Source: Thauera sp. 28
GTDB taxonomy: Bacteria > Pseudomonadota > Gammaproteobacteria > Burkholderiales > Rhodocyclaceae
Length of the DNA: 64,000 nt
NCBI RefSeq assembly: GCF_000310145.2
Contig: NZ_AMXA01000005.1
Span: forward strand, 124,001-188,000
Reading direction: 5' to 3'
Shown one piece after another: positions 20,014-28,711 of the stretch. Position 1 is the stretch's first letter, and the number at the start of each line of letters is the position of its first letter. Both the position numbers and the translations under genes were made by a program. Below the pieces are notes generated by a model. That model was not told the DNA's origin, did no database searches, and worked only from the letters and a program-made list of their open reading frames with translations.

Positions 20014-23000
20014 ATGCCCTCGTTCCCGCACCTGGTCCGCCTTCTCGTCCTCCTGCTCCTGCCACTGCTCGTCTTGCGGGCAGCGGCAGAACCACCCCTG
20101 CCGCCGGCGGCCAAGGAATTGCAGGCTCGCGCCGCTGCACTGGCGGAGCGCCAGCTGCCCGAATCCGAGCGCCAGGCGGCTCAGCAAGCCCTGGACCAGG
20201 CCTTGTCGCGGCTCGCCGCCGCGGAGGATTACCGCCAGCAGCTCAGCACGCTGAACGAGCGCCTGGCCGCAGCCCCCCGGCAGATTTCCACTGCACGGAC
20301 TCAACTGGATGCGTTGCAGGCCAAGGCGGAGCCTGACCAGGCTGCAGCCCTCGGCCCGGAGCTGTCCGCCGGTGTGCTCGAACAACGCCTGGCCGAGCGC
20401 AATGCCGAACTCAGCCAATGGCAGCGCAGTCTCGATGAGGCCGACGCACTCTTGCTGAGTGCCCGCACTGGCCCGGAGCGCGCCCAGACCGAGATCAGCA
20501 CCAACCAGACACGCATGACCGCCATCGAGGCCGCCCTGTCCGCCAACCGCGAGCAGGGCCCGGGCCGCGAGGCCCGCTCGCTGACCACCGAGCGGCGCGA
20601 CGCGCTCGCGGCCGAATGGCATGCGCTCGACGCACAGAACCGCCTGCGCCAGCTCGAACTCTCGGGTAGCAGCGTACTGCAGGACCTCGGCCAGGCACGG
20701 CGTGAACTCGCTGCCGAGCACCTTCGCCGCCTCGGCGCCGAGACCCACGCACTGCAATCCGCGATCAACGCACGGCGCAGCGCCGACGCAGTGGAAACCG
20801 TGGAGGCGCTCAGGCGCGAGCAGGCCCAGACACCCGACACCGGCGGCCTGATCGCGCGCGAGATCGCTGCCAACCAGCGTGTGTCCGAATACCTGCTGCG
20901 TGCCACCGAGCACCTCAACACGCTCACCCAGCGCAATCTGGCAACCCGCCAGCAGCTCGACAGCCTCAACCGCGCCGGCACCATCATCGACGAGCAGATC
21001 AACGTACTGCAAGGCAGCCTGCTGCTGTCGCGCATCCTGCTCGAGCAGAAGCGCGCGCTACCGCAGCCGCGCGTGGACAAGCAGCTCGCCGAGCAGATCG
21101 CCGACATCCGCCTCTACCAGTTCGAGGTCAGCAAGCAACGCGAACAGCTCGGCACCCCCGCCGCCCATGCCGAACGCCTGCTCGCCGAACTGCCGCCTGA
21201 GCAGGCCGACGAGACCATGCGCAGCCAGCTGCTCGGGCTGCTGACGGCACGCGCGGAGCTACTCGAACGGCTCAACCGCGAACTCAGCGCCGTCCTCAAC
21301 GAATCGATCACACTGCAGCTCAGCGAACGGCAGCTGCAGGCCACGGCAGACCGCCTGCGCAGCACGCTGGACGAGCAGATGTTCTGGATCCCCAGCAACC
21401 GCCCGCTCGATGCCGCCTGGGTCATGGCCGTTCCTGCCGCGCTGCAGGCGCAGCTGGCCGCCATCCCGTGGCAGTCGGCGAGCACGGAACTGTGGGCAGG
21501 TCTCAAGGCTCGTCCGCTGCTGTTCTTGCCGGTGCTGCTGCTGACCCTGTGGCTGTTGTCGCGGCGGCGCTGGCTGCGCGCCCGGCTGGACGGTCTGCAT
21601 GCAGACATCGGCTACGTGCGCCGCGACAGCCAGCTGCACACGCCGCTCGCGATCCTGTTCAACATCCTGCTCGCACTGCCGGTGAGCCTGCTGCTCGCCC
21701 TCGCCGGGCTTGCCCTGCAGATGGACGCCCGCGGCCAGAACGCCAGCCTGGGCGCCGCCCTGCTGCAGATGGCCCAGGCCTGGCTGGTGTTCTACACCGC
21801 GTATCGCGTGCTCGCGCCCGCTGGCGTCGCCGAGCGCCACTTCCGCTGGCCGCTCGAGCGCGTGCGCGAGCTGCACCGCCACATGCGCCACCTCGGCCTG
21901 GTCGTGCTCGCGGTGGTGGCGGTGGTCGCCATGGCCGAACGCCAGCCCGAGGCGCTCGCCAACGACGTGCTCGGCATCCTGATCCTGCTCGCCGGCTACG
22001 CCACCATGGCCTGGCTGATGGCGCGCCTGCTGATCCACCGCTCGCAACAGGACCGGCCCTCGCCGCTGCGCGTCGCCATCGGCGTCGCCCTCGGACTGAT
22101 GCCGCTCGCCCTCATCGCGGCCCTGCTCATGGGCTACTACTACACCGCGCTCAAGCTCACCGGGCGGCTGATCGACACCCTGTTCGTGCTCATCCTCTGG
22201 CGCCTGGTCGAAGCCACCGTGATCCGCGCCCTCGGCGTCGCCGCCCGCCGCCTCGACCACCAGCAGGCGGTCGCGCGCCGCGAAGCCGCCGAGCGCGAAG
22301 GCCTGCCCGGCGCCGACACCGACGACGGCATCGAGCCACCTCGCTTCGACATCGATCGCATCAGCCAGCAATCGCTGCGCCTGCTGCATCTGGGCCTGCT
22401 CGCCGGGCTGCTTCTGAGCCTGTACTGGGTATGGGCGGACCTCATCACGGTGTTCGCCTACCTCGACAACATCACCCTGTACGAATACGCCAGCGGCAGC
22501 GGCGACACCGCCAGCGTCACCCCGATCAGCCTGCGCGACCTCATCGCCGCGCTGGTCATCGGCAGCATCGCCTTCCTGCTCGCGCGCAACCTGCCTGGCC
22601 TGCTCGAGGTGCTGGTGCTGTCACGGCTGCAGCTGGCGCAGGGCAGCGCCTACGCGACCACCACACTGCTGTCCTACGTGATCATGGCGGTGGGCATCGT
22701 CGCCACGCTCGGCTCGCTGGGGGTGAGCTGGGACAAGCTGCAGTGGCTGGTGGCAGCGCTGTCGGTGGGCCTGGGCTTCGGCCTGCAGGAGATCTTCGCC
22801 AACTTCGTATCCGGCCTCATCATCCTGTTCGAGCGCCCGGTGCGCATCGGCGACACGGTCACCATCGGCAACGTGTCGGGCACGGTCACCCGCATCCAGA
22901 TCCGCGCCACCACGATCACCGACTTCGACCGCAAGGAAATGATCGTCCCCAACAAGGCCTTCATCACCGGCCAGCTCACCAACTGGTCGCTCACCGACAC

Positions 23001-23367
23001 CGTCACCCGCATCACGGTCAAGGTGGGCGTGGCCTACGGCTCGGACCTCGAGCTCACCCGCAAGCTGCTGCTACGGATCGCCGAGGACAACACGCGCGTA
23101 CTCAAGGAGCCCAAGCCGCTGGTGTTCTTCCTCAGCTTCGGCCCCAGCACACTCGACCATGAACTGCGCGTGCATGTACGCGAACTGGGCGACCGCAACG
23201 CCGCCATCGACGAGATCAACCGCGAGATCGACCGCCTGTTCAAGGAGCACGGCATCGAAATCGCCTTCAACCAGATGGATGTGCATATCCGCAGCATCGA
23301 CGGCAAGGAAGCGCGGCTGCAGACCATCGAGGCACCGCGGGCCGACAGCGGCGGCGAGTTGAAGTGA
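20014..23367 (+). CDS. Large MscS-family mechanosensitive channel (MscK/MscM-like)
   Basis: 1,117 residues. A signal peptide (1-24) is followed by a long periplasmic coiled-coil region (about 25-480) rich in Ala/Glu/Arg heptads. About ten transmembrane helices span roughly 490-900. The MscS core is near residues 900-1010, with the pore helix/beta domain seen as LGVSWDKLQWLVAALSVGLG and FGLQEIFANFVSGLIILFERPVRIGDTV. The cytoplasmic vestibule ends about residue 1100. Such channels release osmolytes on hypo-osmotic shock; the MscK type also responds to ions. The start at 20014 begins a clear signal peptide; an in-frame ATG at 19942 is less plausible. Confidence 0.9.
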   Translation: MPSFPHLVRLLVLLLLPLLVLRAAAEPPLPPAAKELQARAAALAERQLPESERQAAQQALDQALSRLAAAEDYRQQLSTLNERLAAAPRQISTARTQLDALQAKAEPDQAAALGPELSAGVLEQRLAERNAELSQWQRSLDEADALLLSARTGPERAQTEISTNQTRMTAIEAALSANREQGPGREARSLTTERRDALAAEWHALDAQNRLRQLELSGSSVLQDLGQARRELAAEHLRRLGAETHALQSAINARRSADAVETVEALRREQAQTPDTGGLIAREIAANQRVSEYLLRATEHLNTLTQRNLATRQQLDSLNRAGTIIDEQINVLQGSLLLSRILLEQKRALPQPRVDKQLAEQIADIRLYQFEVSKQREQLGTPAAHAERLLAELPPEQADETMRSQLLGLLTARAELLERLNRELSAVLNESITLQLSERQLQATADRLRSTLDEQMFWIPSNRPLDAAWVMAVPAALQAQLAAIPWQSASTELWAGLKARPLLFLPVLLLTLWLLSRRRWLRARLDGLHADIGYVRRDSQLHTPLAILFNILLALPVSLLLALAGLALQMDARGQNASLGAALLQMAQAWLVFYTAYRVLAPAGVAERHFRWPLERVRELHRHMRHLGLVVLAVVAVVAMAERQPEALANDVLGILILLAGYATMAWLMARLLIHRSQQDRPSPLRVAIGVALGLMPLALIAALLMGYYYTALKLTGRLIDTLFVLILWRLVEATVIRALGVAARRLDHQQAVARREAAEREGLPGADTDDGIEPPRFDIDRISQQSLRLLHLGLLAGLLLSLYWVWADLITVFAYLDNITLYEYASGSGDTASVTPISLRDLIAALVIGSIAFLLARNLPGLLEVLVLSRLQLAQGSAYATTTLLSYVIMAVGIVATLGSLGVSWDKLQWLVAALSVGLGFGLQEIFANFVSGLIILFERPVRIGDTVTIGNVSGTVTRIQIRATTITDFDRKEMIVPNKAFITGQLTNWSLTDTVTRITVKVGVAYGSDLELTRKLLLRIAEDNTRVLKEPKPLVFFLSFGPSTLDHELRVHVRELGDRNAAIDEINREIDRLFKEHGIEIAFNQMDVHIRSIDGKEARLQTIEAPRADSGGELK

Positions 23368-23382
23368 GGGCGGGCGGCCTGC

Positions 23383-23757
23383 TCAGCGTCCGCGCTCGTC
23401 CTGGCCCGCGCCGTCCTCGATCTTGACCTCGCGAATCACCTCGCCCTCGATGATCAGGCCACGCGCGGCCTGCGCCCCGCCGGACTCGCCCGCACGCATG
23501 CCGGCCTCGGCCATGCGCGCATCCATCTGTTCACGCATGGCCTTGCGCAGCGCGCGCGTCTTCCACCAGAAGTAAGCCCATACGACCACGCCAACGGTGA
23601 TCACCACGGCGAACAAGGCCACCGAGAAGGTCAGCGCCAGCACGAACACCCCGAGCGCCGCCACACCGCCGACGATTTTCTGCCACAGCGATGGCGGCGT
23701 GGCACTGCCACCGCCAACATTGAGGAACACACCGGAGAAACGAGGATCCTTGTGCAT
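23383..23757 (-). CDS. Small hypothetical membrane protein
   Basis: 124 residues. Two closely spaced hydrophobic helices (about 28-68) are followed by WWKTRALRKAMREQMDARMAEAG, a basic amphipathic helix, and a soluble tail with GLIIEGEVIREVK. The pattern recurs as an uncharacterised inner-membrane protein in betaproteobacteria; no function is assigned. It converges on the mechanosensitive-channel gene with 15 bp between stops. Confidence 0.65.
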   Translation of the reverse strand: MHKDPRFSGVFLNVGGGSATPPSLWQKIVGGVAALGVFVLALTFSVALFAVVITVGVVVWAYFWWKTRALRKAMREQMDARMAEAGMRAGESGGAQAARGLIIEGEVIREVKIEDGAGQDERGR

Positions 23758-24109
23758 GAACTTGTCCTGAAGTGAATGCGCAGTATGCGCCTGCGTCGCG
23801 TATTGGCAGATCAGAGCGCTGCGCGGAAGAAAGATTCCGCATCATCGCGCACGCGGATTGAGGCTATGCATTCTCGCGCACACGCGCCCTCGGCACCTAG
23901 CCAAAGCACGACGAACACCGATTGAAAACCCGCGCGCCGCCTGTTCGACGAACGCCAGCGCCTGCGCCTCGATCGCCTGCGGGCCGCCACGGATTAGCGC
24001 CTGTGAGCGCTCATCCCGTCGAAGGCTGGCAAGAGTCCAAGGGCTCTACGACTTTGGTCAAATTTACACGGCGCATCCATCTGTCGATACTGCACGGACA
24101 GGAGCCGCC
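23758..24109. other. Divergent intergenic region
   Basis: This 352-bp gap lies between the small membrane protein gene and the CHASE-GGDEF gene. Apart from the promoter at 24063-24091, nothing convincing was seen. Open frames crossing it have out-of-frame composition, and no RNA-like hairpin series is evident. Confidence 0.5.
24063..24091 (+). promoter_or_regulatory. Candidate sigma-70 promoter of CHASE-GGDEF gene
   Basis: TTTACA (24063-24068) and GATACT (24086-24091) are separated by 17 bp. The predicted start site is about 12 nt before the ATG at 24110, so the leader is short but still contains ACAGGAG. Confidence 0.5.
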
Positions 24110-25672
24110 ATGCCGCATCGACCCCGACGATCGAAACTCATCCTGCTGTTGCTCGCATGGCTGACACTGCTCGCAGTCGCCGGCTCGCTGCTGATCATGA
24201 CCGAGTTGCAGCGCGTGGAGCGCCAGTTCCACCAGGCCGCGGGCACCTTGGCTAACGGCGTCCAGCACAGGCTCCACGCCAACGAGGCCGTTCTGTCAGG
24301 GCTATCGGCCTTCCTGCTCGCGGTGGACCGCGACGACTACGCTGCGACCGAACGCTATGCGGCCGCTGTCACCGCCGCCCACGACCACATCTACCAGGTC
24401 GAGATCGCACGCAGGATCCGACCGCACGACGCCCCCAGGCTGGCCGAAGGCCTGCGCCGCAACTGGCGTGGCGAATTCGCCCTGAAGACCTTCGCCGAGC
24501 TGACGGGTCGTACGCCGGCCACGCTGCCGCCCGGGGCGGACTACTGGCCGATCCTGTTCATCCATCCGCCACTGCCCGACACACTGCCTATTTTCGGCTT
24601 GCGCCTTGAGACGGTGGACCACCTCGCCAGCACGCTCGCCCGCGCGCACGTCAAAGGGCATGCAGTGGCTTCACCGATGTTCGACTTCTATGAGGGCGAC
24701 ACCGGCTACATCCTGCTTCAGGTCGTCGAACGCAGCACGGACGACCGCCGCACAGGCGCCCCCAACTTCTTCGGCAGCACGATGGCATCGATGCTGGTGA
24801 TCAAGAGCGCCGCCCTCCTGCCTGCCGGCGAGCGCGCGGCACTGGGCAGACAGCTCGGTATCCAGGCCGTGCTGATCGGCAGTGAGGGTATGGAAGACAC
24901 TCTGCTGCGGCAGGAAATGGATGCCGGAACGGCACTGGACCGCCGCCTGCTCGCCATGCTGGAACATCATGAACGGATCGAGACGGCAGGCCAGACGATC
25001 GGCCTCCAGTTCACCCGGCAACCGCACTTGCAGGATGTACTTACTCCACAGACGGTCGCCATCCTTACCCTGCTGCTGGTCGCCGCGCTCGCAGCCTCCT
25101 CGCTGCTGCTGCGCCACTATCGCGCGCTGAAGCAGGCAGGCATCGAGCACGCACATTCCGCCTACCTCGCGACGCACGACGTGCTCACCGGACTCCCCAA
25201 CCGCTACCTGCTCGCTGACCGCTTCGCCAGCGCCCTCCACGGCTGGCAACGCCATGGCACACGCTTCGCCGTGATCCTGATCGATCTCGACCACTTCAAG
25301 GACATCAACGACCGCTACGGCCATGAAGCTGGCGACCAGGTCCTGTGCGCCACCAGCGACCGCATGAGCGCGCAGTTGCGCTCCTGCGACACCGTGGCGC
25401 GCTACGGCGGCGACGAGTTCATCGTGCTGCTCACCACCATCCTCGACGCTGGCGATGCGCTTCAGGTCGGCAACAAGCTGCTCGCCGCAATTTCGCAGCC
25501 CGTGCATACCAGCGCCGGTGCGCTGCCCATATCCTGCAGCGTCGGGGTCGCCATCTGTCCCGACCACGGCACCGATCTCGACAGCCTGCGCCGTCGCGCC
25601 GACATGGCCATGTATGCCGCCAAGCAGTCGGGCCGGCATGCAATTGTCCTGAGCGCTGACACCACAGCTTGA
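24110..25672 (+). CDS. CHASE-domain diguanylate cyclase
   Basis: A 520-residue membrane enzyme predicted to make cyclic di-GMP from two GTP. TM1 (9-30) is followed by a periplasmic CHASE sensor domain (about 50-305), a second helix (about 312-335) and a cytosolic GGDEF domain (350-515). The catalytic loop is YGGDEF (GGDEF at 433-437). The product-inhibition I-site RSCD lies at 424-427, five residues upstream. The ATG has ACAGGAG upstream. CHASE domains bind small ligands such as cytokinin-like or peptide signals; the ligand here is unknown. It converges on the AbrB-like gene with 29 bp between stops. Confidence 0.92.
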   Translation: MPHRPRRSKLILLLLAWLTLLAVAGSLLIMTELQRVERQFHQAAGTLANGVQHRLHANEAVLSGLSAFLLAVDRDDYAATERYAAAVTAAHDHIYQVEIARRIRPHDAPRLAEGLRRNWRGEFALKTFAELTGRTPATLPPGADYWPILFIHPPLPDTLPIFGLRLETVDHLASTLARAHVKGHAVASPMFDFYEGDTGYILLQVVERSTDDRRTGAPNFFGSTMASMLVIKSAALLPAGERAALGRQLGIQAVLIGSEGMEDTLLRQEMDAGTALDRRLLAMLEHHERIETAGQTIGLQFTRQPHLQDVLTPQTVAILTLLLVAALAASSLLLRHYRALKQAGIEHAHSAYLATHDVLTGLPNRYLLADRFASALHGWQRHGTRFAVILIDLDHFKDINDRYGHEAGDQVLCATSDRMSAQLRSCDTVARYGGDEFIVLLTTILDAGDALQVGNKLLAAISQPVHTSAGALPISCSVGVAICPDHGTDLDSLRRRADMAMYAAKQSGRHAIVLSADTTA

Positions 25673-25701
25673 TCCAGCCGGGCCCAGGTCGAATGCCTTG
25701 C

Positions 25702-26763
25702 TCAGGTCTCCACCATCCGCCGGAACGCCCCGAAGCTCCACTGCGCACCCACGGTCAGCACCACCACGCGCAGCACGTGGCAGACGGTGACCAGCGGCAC
25801 GCCGAGCTGCAGCACCTTGGCAGTGATGCACATCTCCGATACCCCGCCCGGCGCAGTCGCCAGTATCAAGGTCGGCAGGGGCACCCCCGAAGCCAGTGCG
25901 AGCAAAGCGGCGAAAGCGCCGGCAAACACGATCGACATTACCGCAGTCAGCCCAGCCACCGCCATGAAGCGTGGCGCAGCACGAAAGAACGCACGCGAGA
26001 AGCGGCAGCCCAGCGCGCAACCGATCAGCAGCTGTCCGCCGTTGACCACCCAGACGGGCAGGGCGGACAGCGGAACCCCAGCGAGCGTCGCGACTGCCAC
26101 GCCGAGCAGCGGACCAAGCACCCAGGCGTTGGCAATGCGCAACAGCTTGAACGCCGCCACGCCAAGCAGGCTCGCCACCACCAGCTGCGGGAAATGCCGG
26201 GCATCCACGGCCTGGGCGAGCGGCACGTAGAGATCACTGCCGTGCACCCCACCAAAGGTGAGCGCGAAGGGCAGTAGCGACACCACCATCATCACTCGAA
26301 TAGCATGTGCCGCGGCAATGCGATCCACCGCGCCGCCGTAACGGTCAGCGAGATTGGCCATCTCGGAGGCACCGCCGGGTAGCGCCGCGAAGAAGGCGGT
26401 TGGCGTATCGACGCCACCCAGGCGACGCATGATCAGCGCACAAAGGACACCGAGCACGAGCGAACCGACTGCAGCAGCCACCACCAGCGCTGCATGCAGG
26501 CTCAGCTGCGCCACGACCTCGGGACTGAAGTACAGGCCGAGTGCGGCACCGATCGCCCATTGCCCGCTCTGCCGACCACCGGGCAGCGGGCGCAGCTCGA
26601 TGTCGGCCATGCGCACGGCGGCAACGGCAAACAGCGGACCGATCATCCACGGCAGCGGCAGGTGGAAGCGCTCGGCCAGCCAGCCGGCGACGGCCGCGAG
26701 CACAAGCGTGGCCAGGACATAGCGCCACGAAGCGCCGCTGTTCTTCTGTGTTGAGGACGACAT
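25702..26763 (-). CDS. AbrB-family (PF05145-type) membrane protein
   Basis: 353 residues with about ten transmembrane helices arranged as two homologous halves. Each half carries a similar motif (FAALPGGASEMANLADRYG near residue 130 and LILATAPGGVSEMCITAKVL near 300). This internal duplication and the PGGxSEM motif define the AbrB membrane family, once annotated as ammonia monooxygenase-like. Members often lie near TTT transporters, and their substrate is not settled. The start abuts the stop of the upstream binding-protein gene with no gap, so the two form an operon. Confidence 0.82.
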   Translation of the reverse strand: MSSSTQKNSGASWRYVLATLVLAAVAGWLAERFHLPLPWMIGPLFAVAAVRMADIELRPLPGGRQSGQWAIGAALGLYFSPEVVAQLSLHAALVVAAAVGSLVLGVLCALIMRRLGGVDTPTAFFAALPGGASEMANLADRYGGAVDRIAAAHAIRVMMVVSLLPFALTFGGVHGSDLYVPLAQAVDARHFPQLVVASLLGVAAFKLLRIANAWVLGPLLGVAVATLAGVPLSALPVWVVNGGQLLIGCALGCRFSRAFFRAAPRFMAVAGLTAVMSIVFAGAFAALLALASGVPLPTLILATAPGGVSEMCITAKVLQLGVPLVTVCHVLRVVVLTVGAQWSFGAFRRMVET

Positions 26764-27924
26764 CTAGGGTTCGACGGACGGCCGTGTGGCAGCGTCCCAT
26801 TGGCGCAGGAAGGCCTGGCGCTTGGCCTGGTCCTGGTAGGTGAGCAGTCCCGAGCCGATGCGGATCGGGCGGAAAGCATGGCGCAGGTTCTCATGCAGCA
26901 GGGCAGCCGCACTGTCGGCCCCCGCCGTGCCGGCATCGGCACGTACCGGCAGCAGGCCGAGGTGCTCGGCGAGCAAAGCCTGTCCGCGCGGCGACAGCAA
27001 GTGGTCCAGCCACAGCCGCGCCGCGGCCGGATGGCGGGCATCGCGGGCGATGAAGGCAACCCGGCTCAGCACCAGGGTATAGTCCTGCGGCCACACCACG
27101 CCGAGCACCGCCTCGCTGCGTGCGCGCTTGTGCGCATAGGAACCGAGCACGTTGTAGGCCAGCACCAGCTGGCCTGCGGCGAGACGGTCGAGCATGTCGC
27201 GGCTCGAGCTGTGCTGCTCCAGCCCCAGCTCGCCCATCCGGCGCGCCAGCTGCCAGAACACGATCGGGTTGGCTTGTGCATCCTGGGTATGCAGCAGCAG
27301 GCCCAGGCCGGAGCGCTCGGGATCATAGCTGGCCAAGCGCCCAAGCAGTCGTGAAGGCTGCTCCCCGAGCAGACGGATCAGCTCGGCATGGGTGTCAGGT
27401 ACCTCGGCCTCAGTCAGCAGGCGCTTGTTGTAGACGATCGCCGCCGGCTCATAGGTAGTGCCGAAAGCCTCGTCCTTCCATACCGCCCAGCGCGGCAGCG
27501 CGGCGGTCTCGGGCGAGCGGTGGGGCTGGGCATAGCCATCGTTGACCAGCTTCACCTGCAGGTCCATGGCCGAACTCCACACCACGTCTGCACCTAGCGT
27601 ACCGGCTGCACGCTCATCCACCACCCGCTGGTAGAGCTCGTTCGAGCTCAGGTCGTGGTATTCGACGCGGATCCCTGGGTGCAAGGCCTCGAAGTCGTCG
27701 AGGATGGGTTGCACCACATCCTGGTCAGCCGCCGCATACACGACCACCACGCCTTCACGCACCGCCGCCTCGCGCGCATCGGGCGCCTGCCGGGCGAGGG
27801 CGCTGCCCGCACACAGCATGGCCAGCCCGAAAACCGCCACGCGCAGCCCGCACAACGCCTCACGGCAAGCTCGGACCATCGCCATCACGGCGCCGGCGCC
27901 GGTCCTCGTCCGCACTGTTCTCAT
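26764..27924 (-). CDS. Periplasmic solute-binding protein, Fe3+/polyamine-ABC type, without ABC partners
   Basis: 386 residues with a long N-terminal export signal (about 1-45). The mature protein begins with REGVVVVYAAADQDVVQPILDDFEALHPGI, typical of family-1/Fe3+-type extracellular binding proteins. Later DVVWSSAMDLQVKLVNDGYAQ and GTTYEPAAIVYNK are further family motifs. No ABC permease or ATPase gene is adjacent. It is divergent from the TctD-like regulator across 96 bp and operonic with the AbrB-like gene. This arrangement suggests it delivers a ligand signal to the TctE-like sensor rather than feeding an ABC importer; that is inference. Confidence 0.82.
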   Translation of the reverse strand: MRTVRTRTGAGAVMAMVRACREALCGLRVAVFGLAMLCAGSALARQAPDAREAAVREGVVVVYAAADQDVVQPILDDFEALHPGIRVEYHDLSSNELYQRVVDERAAGTLGADVVWSSAMDLQVKLVNDGYAQPHRSPETAALPRWAVWKDEAFGTTYEPAAIVYNKRLLTEAEVPDTHAELIRLLGEQPSRLLGRLASYDPERSGLGLLLHTQDAQANPIVFWQLARRMGELGLEQHSSSRDMLDRLAAGQLVLAYNVLGSYAHKRARSEAVLGVVWPQDYTLVLSRVAFIARDARHPAAARLWLDHLLSPRGQALLAEHLGLLPVRADAGTAGADSAAALLHENLRHAFRPIRIGSGLLTYQDQAKRQAFLRQWDAATRPSVEP

Positions 27925-28020
27925 ATCCCGATCTCCCTGCAAGTCGGCGGCTTGGACGCCATCCGCCTTTGCCCCGATAATCGCCGACACGCCTTTCGAT
28001 TCACTTTCACCGGAACGCCA

Positions 28021-28710
28021 ATGCGCCTGCTGCTGGTCGAAGACCACGCCGAACTCGCCGAGTGGGTCGCGCGCTCGCTGCGCCAGAGCGGCTTCGTGCT
28101 CGAGGTGCTTGGGCGTGGCGACCATGCCGACCAGGCCCTGCGCAGCGAGCGCTACGACGTGGTGATCCTGGACCTCTCCCTGCCGGGTCTCGACGGCCTG
28201 GACGTGCTGCGCCGGCTGCGCACCCGCGAGAGCCGTGCCGAAGGCAGCACTCCCACCCCGGTGCTGGTGCTGACTGCCCGCGGCAGCACCGAAGAACGCG
28301 TCGAAGGCCTCAATCTCGGTGCCGACGATTATCTGACGAAACCCTTCGAACTCGCCGAGCTCGAGGCCCGCATCAAGGCCCTGCTGCGCCGCGCTGGCAA
28401 CCAGGTGCCGCGGGTGCGCCTGGGCCGGCTCGAGTTCGACACCACCAACCGCATGGCGACGGTGGACGGCCAGATGCTGGCGCTGACGCCGCGCGAGCTG
28501 GCGGTGCTCGAGGTGCTGCTTTCGCGCGTCGGCCGCCCGGTGGCGCGCGAGGCCCTGTTCCAGAAGGTATTCGAGTTCGACGCCGACGCCCGCGTGGAGG
28601 CCATCGAGATCTACGTCTCGCGCCTGCGCAAGAAGCTCGAAGGCGCCGACGTCGTCATCAACACCTTGCGCGGGCTCGGCTACCTGCTCGCCGAACGGCC
28701 GGCGCCCTGA
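28021..28710 (+). CDS. OmpR-family response regulator (TctD-like)
   Basis: 229 residues. The receiver domain (1-115) has the acidic pair ED (7-8), the phospho-acceptor Asp51 (VILDLSLPG) and the conserved Lys in TKPF. The C-terminal winged-helix domain (about 130-225) has LTPRELAVLEVLL and EIYVSRLRKKLEG. TctD-type regulators, partnered with TctE kinases, turn on tricarboxylate uptake. The gene is followed after 1 bp by the kinase gene. Targets are probably the porin and lyase genes just downstream and the tctCBA set at 36.6-39.7 kb, but no operator was identified. Confidence 0.9.
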   Translation: MRLLLVEDHAELAEWVARSLRQSGFVLEVLGRGDHADQALRSERYDVVILDLSLPGLDGLDVLRRLRTRESRAEGSTPTPVLVLTARGSTEERVEGLNLGADDYLTKPFELAELEARIKALLRRAGNQVPRVRLGRLEFDTTNRMATVDGQMLALTPRELAVLEVLLSRVGRPVAREALFQKVFEFDADARVEAIEIYVSRLRKKLEGADVVINTLRGLGYLLAERPAP

Positions 28711-28711
28711 T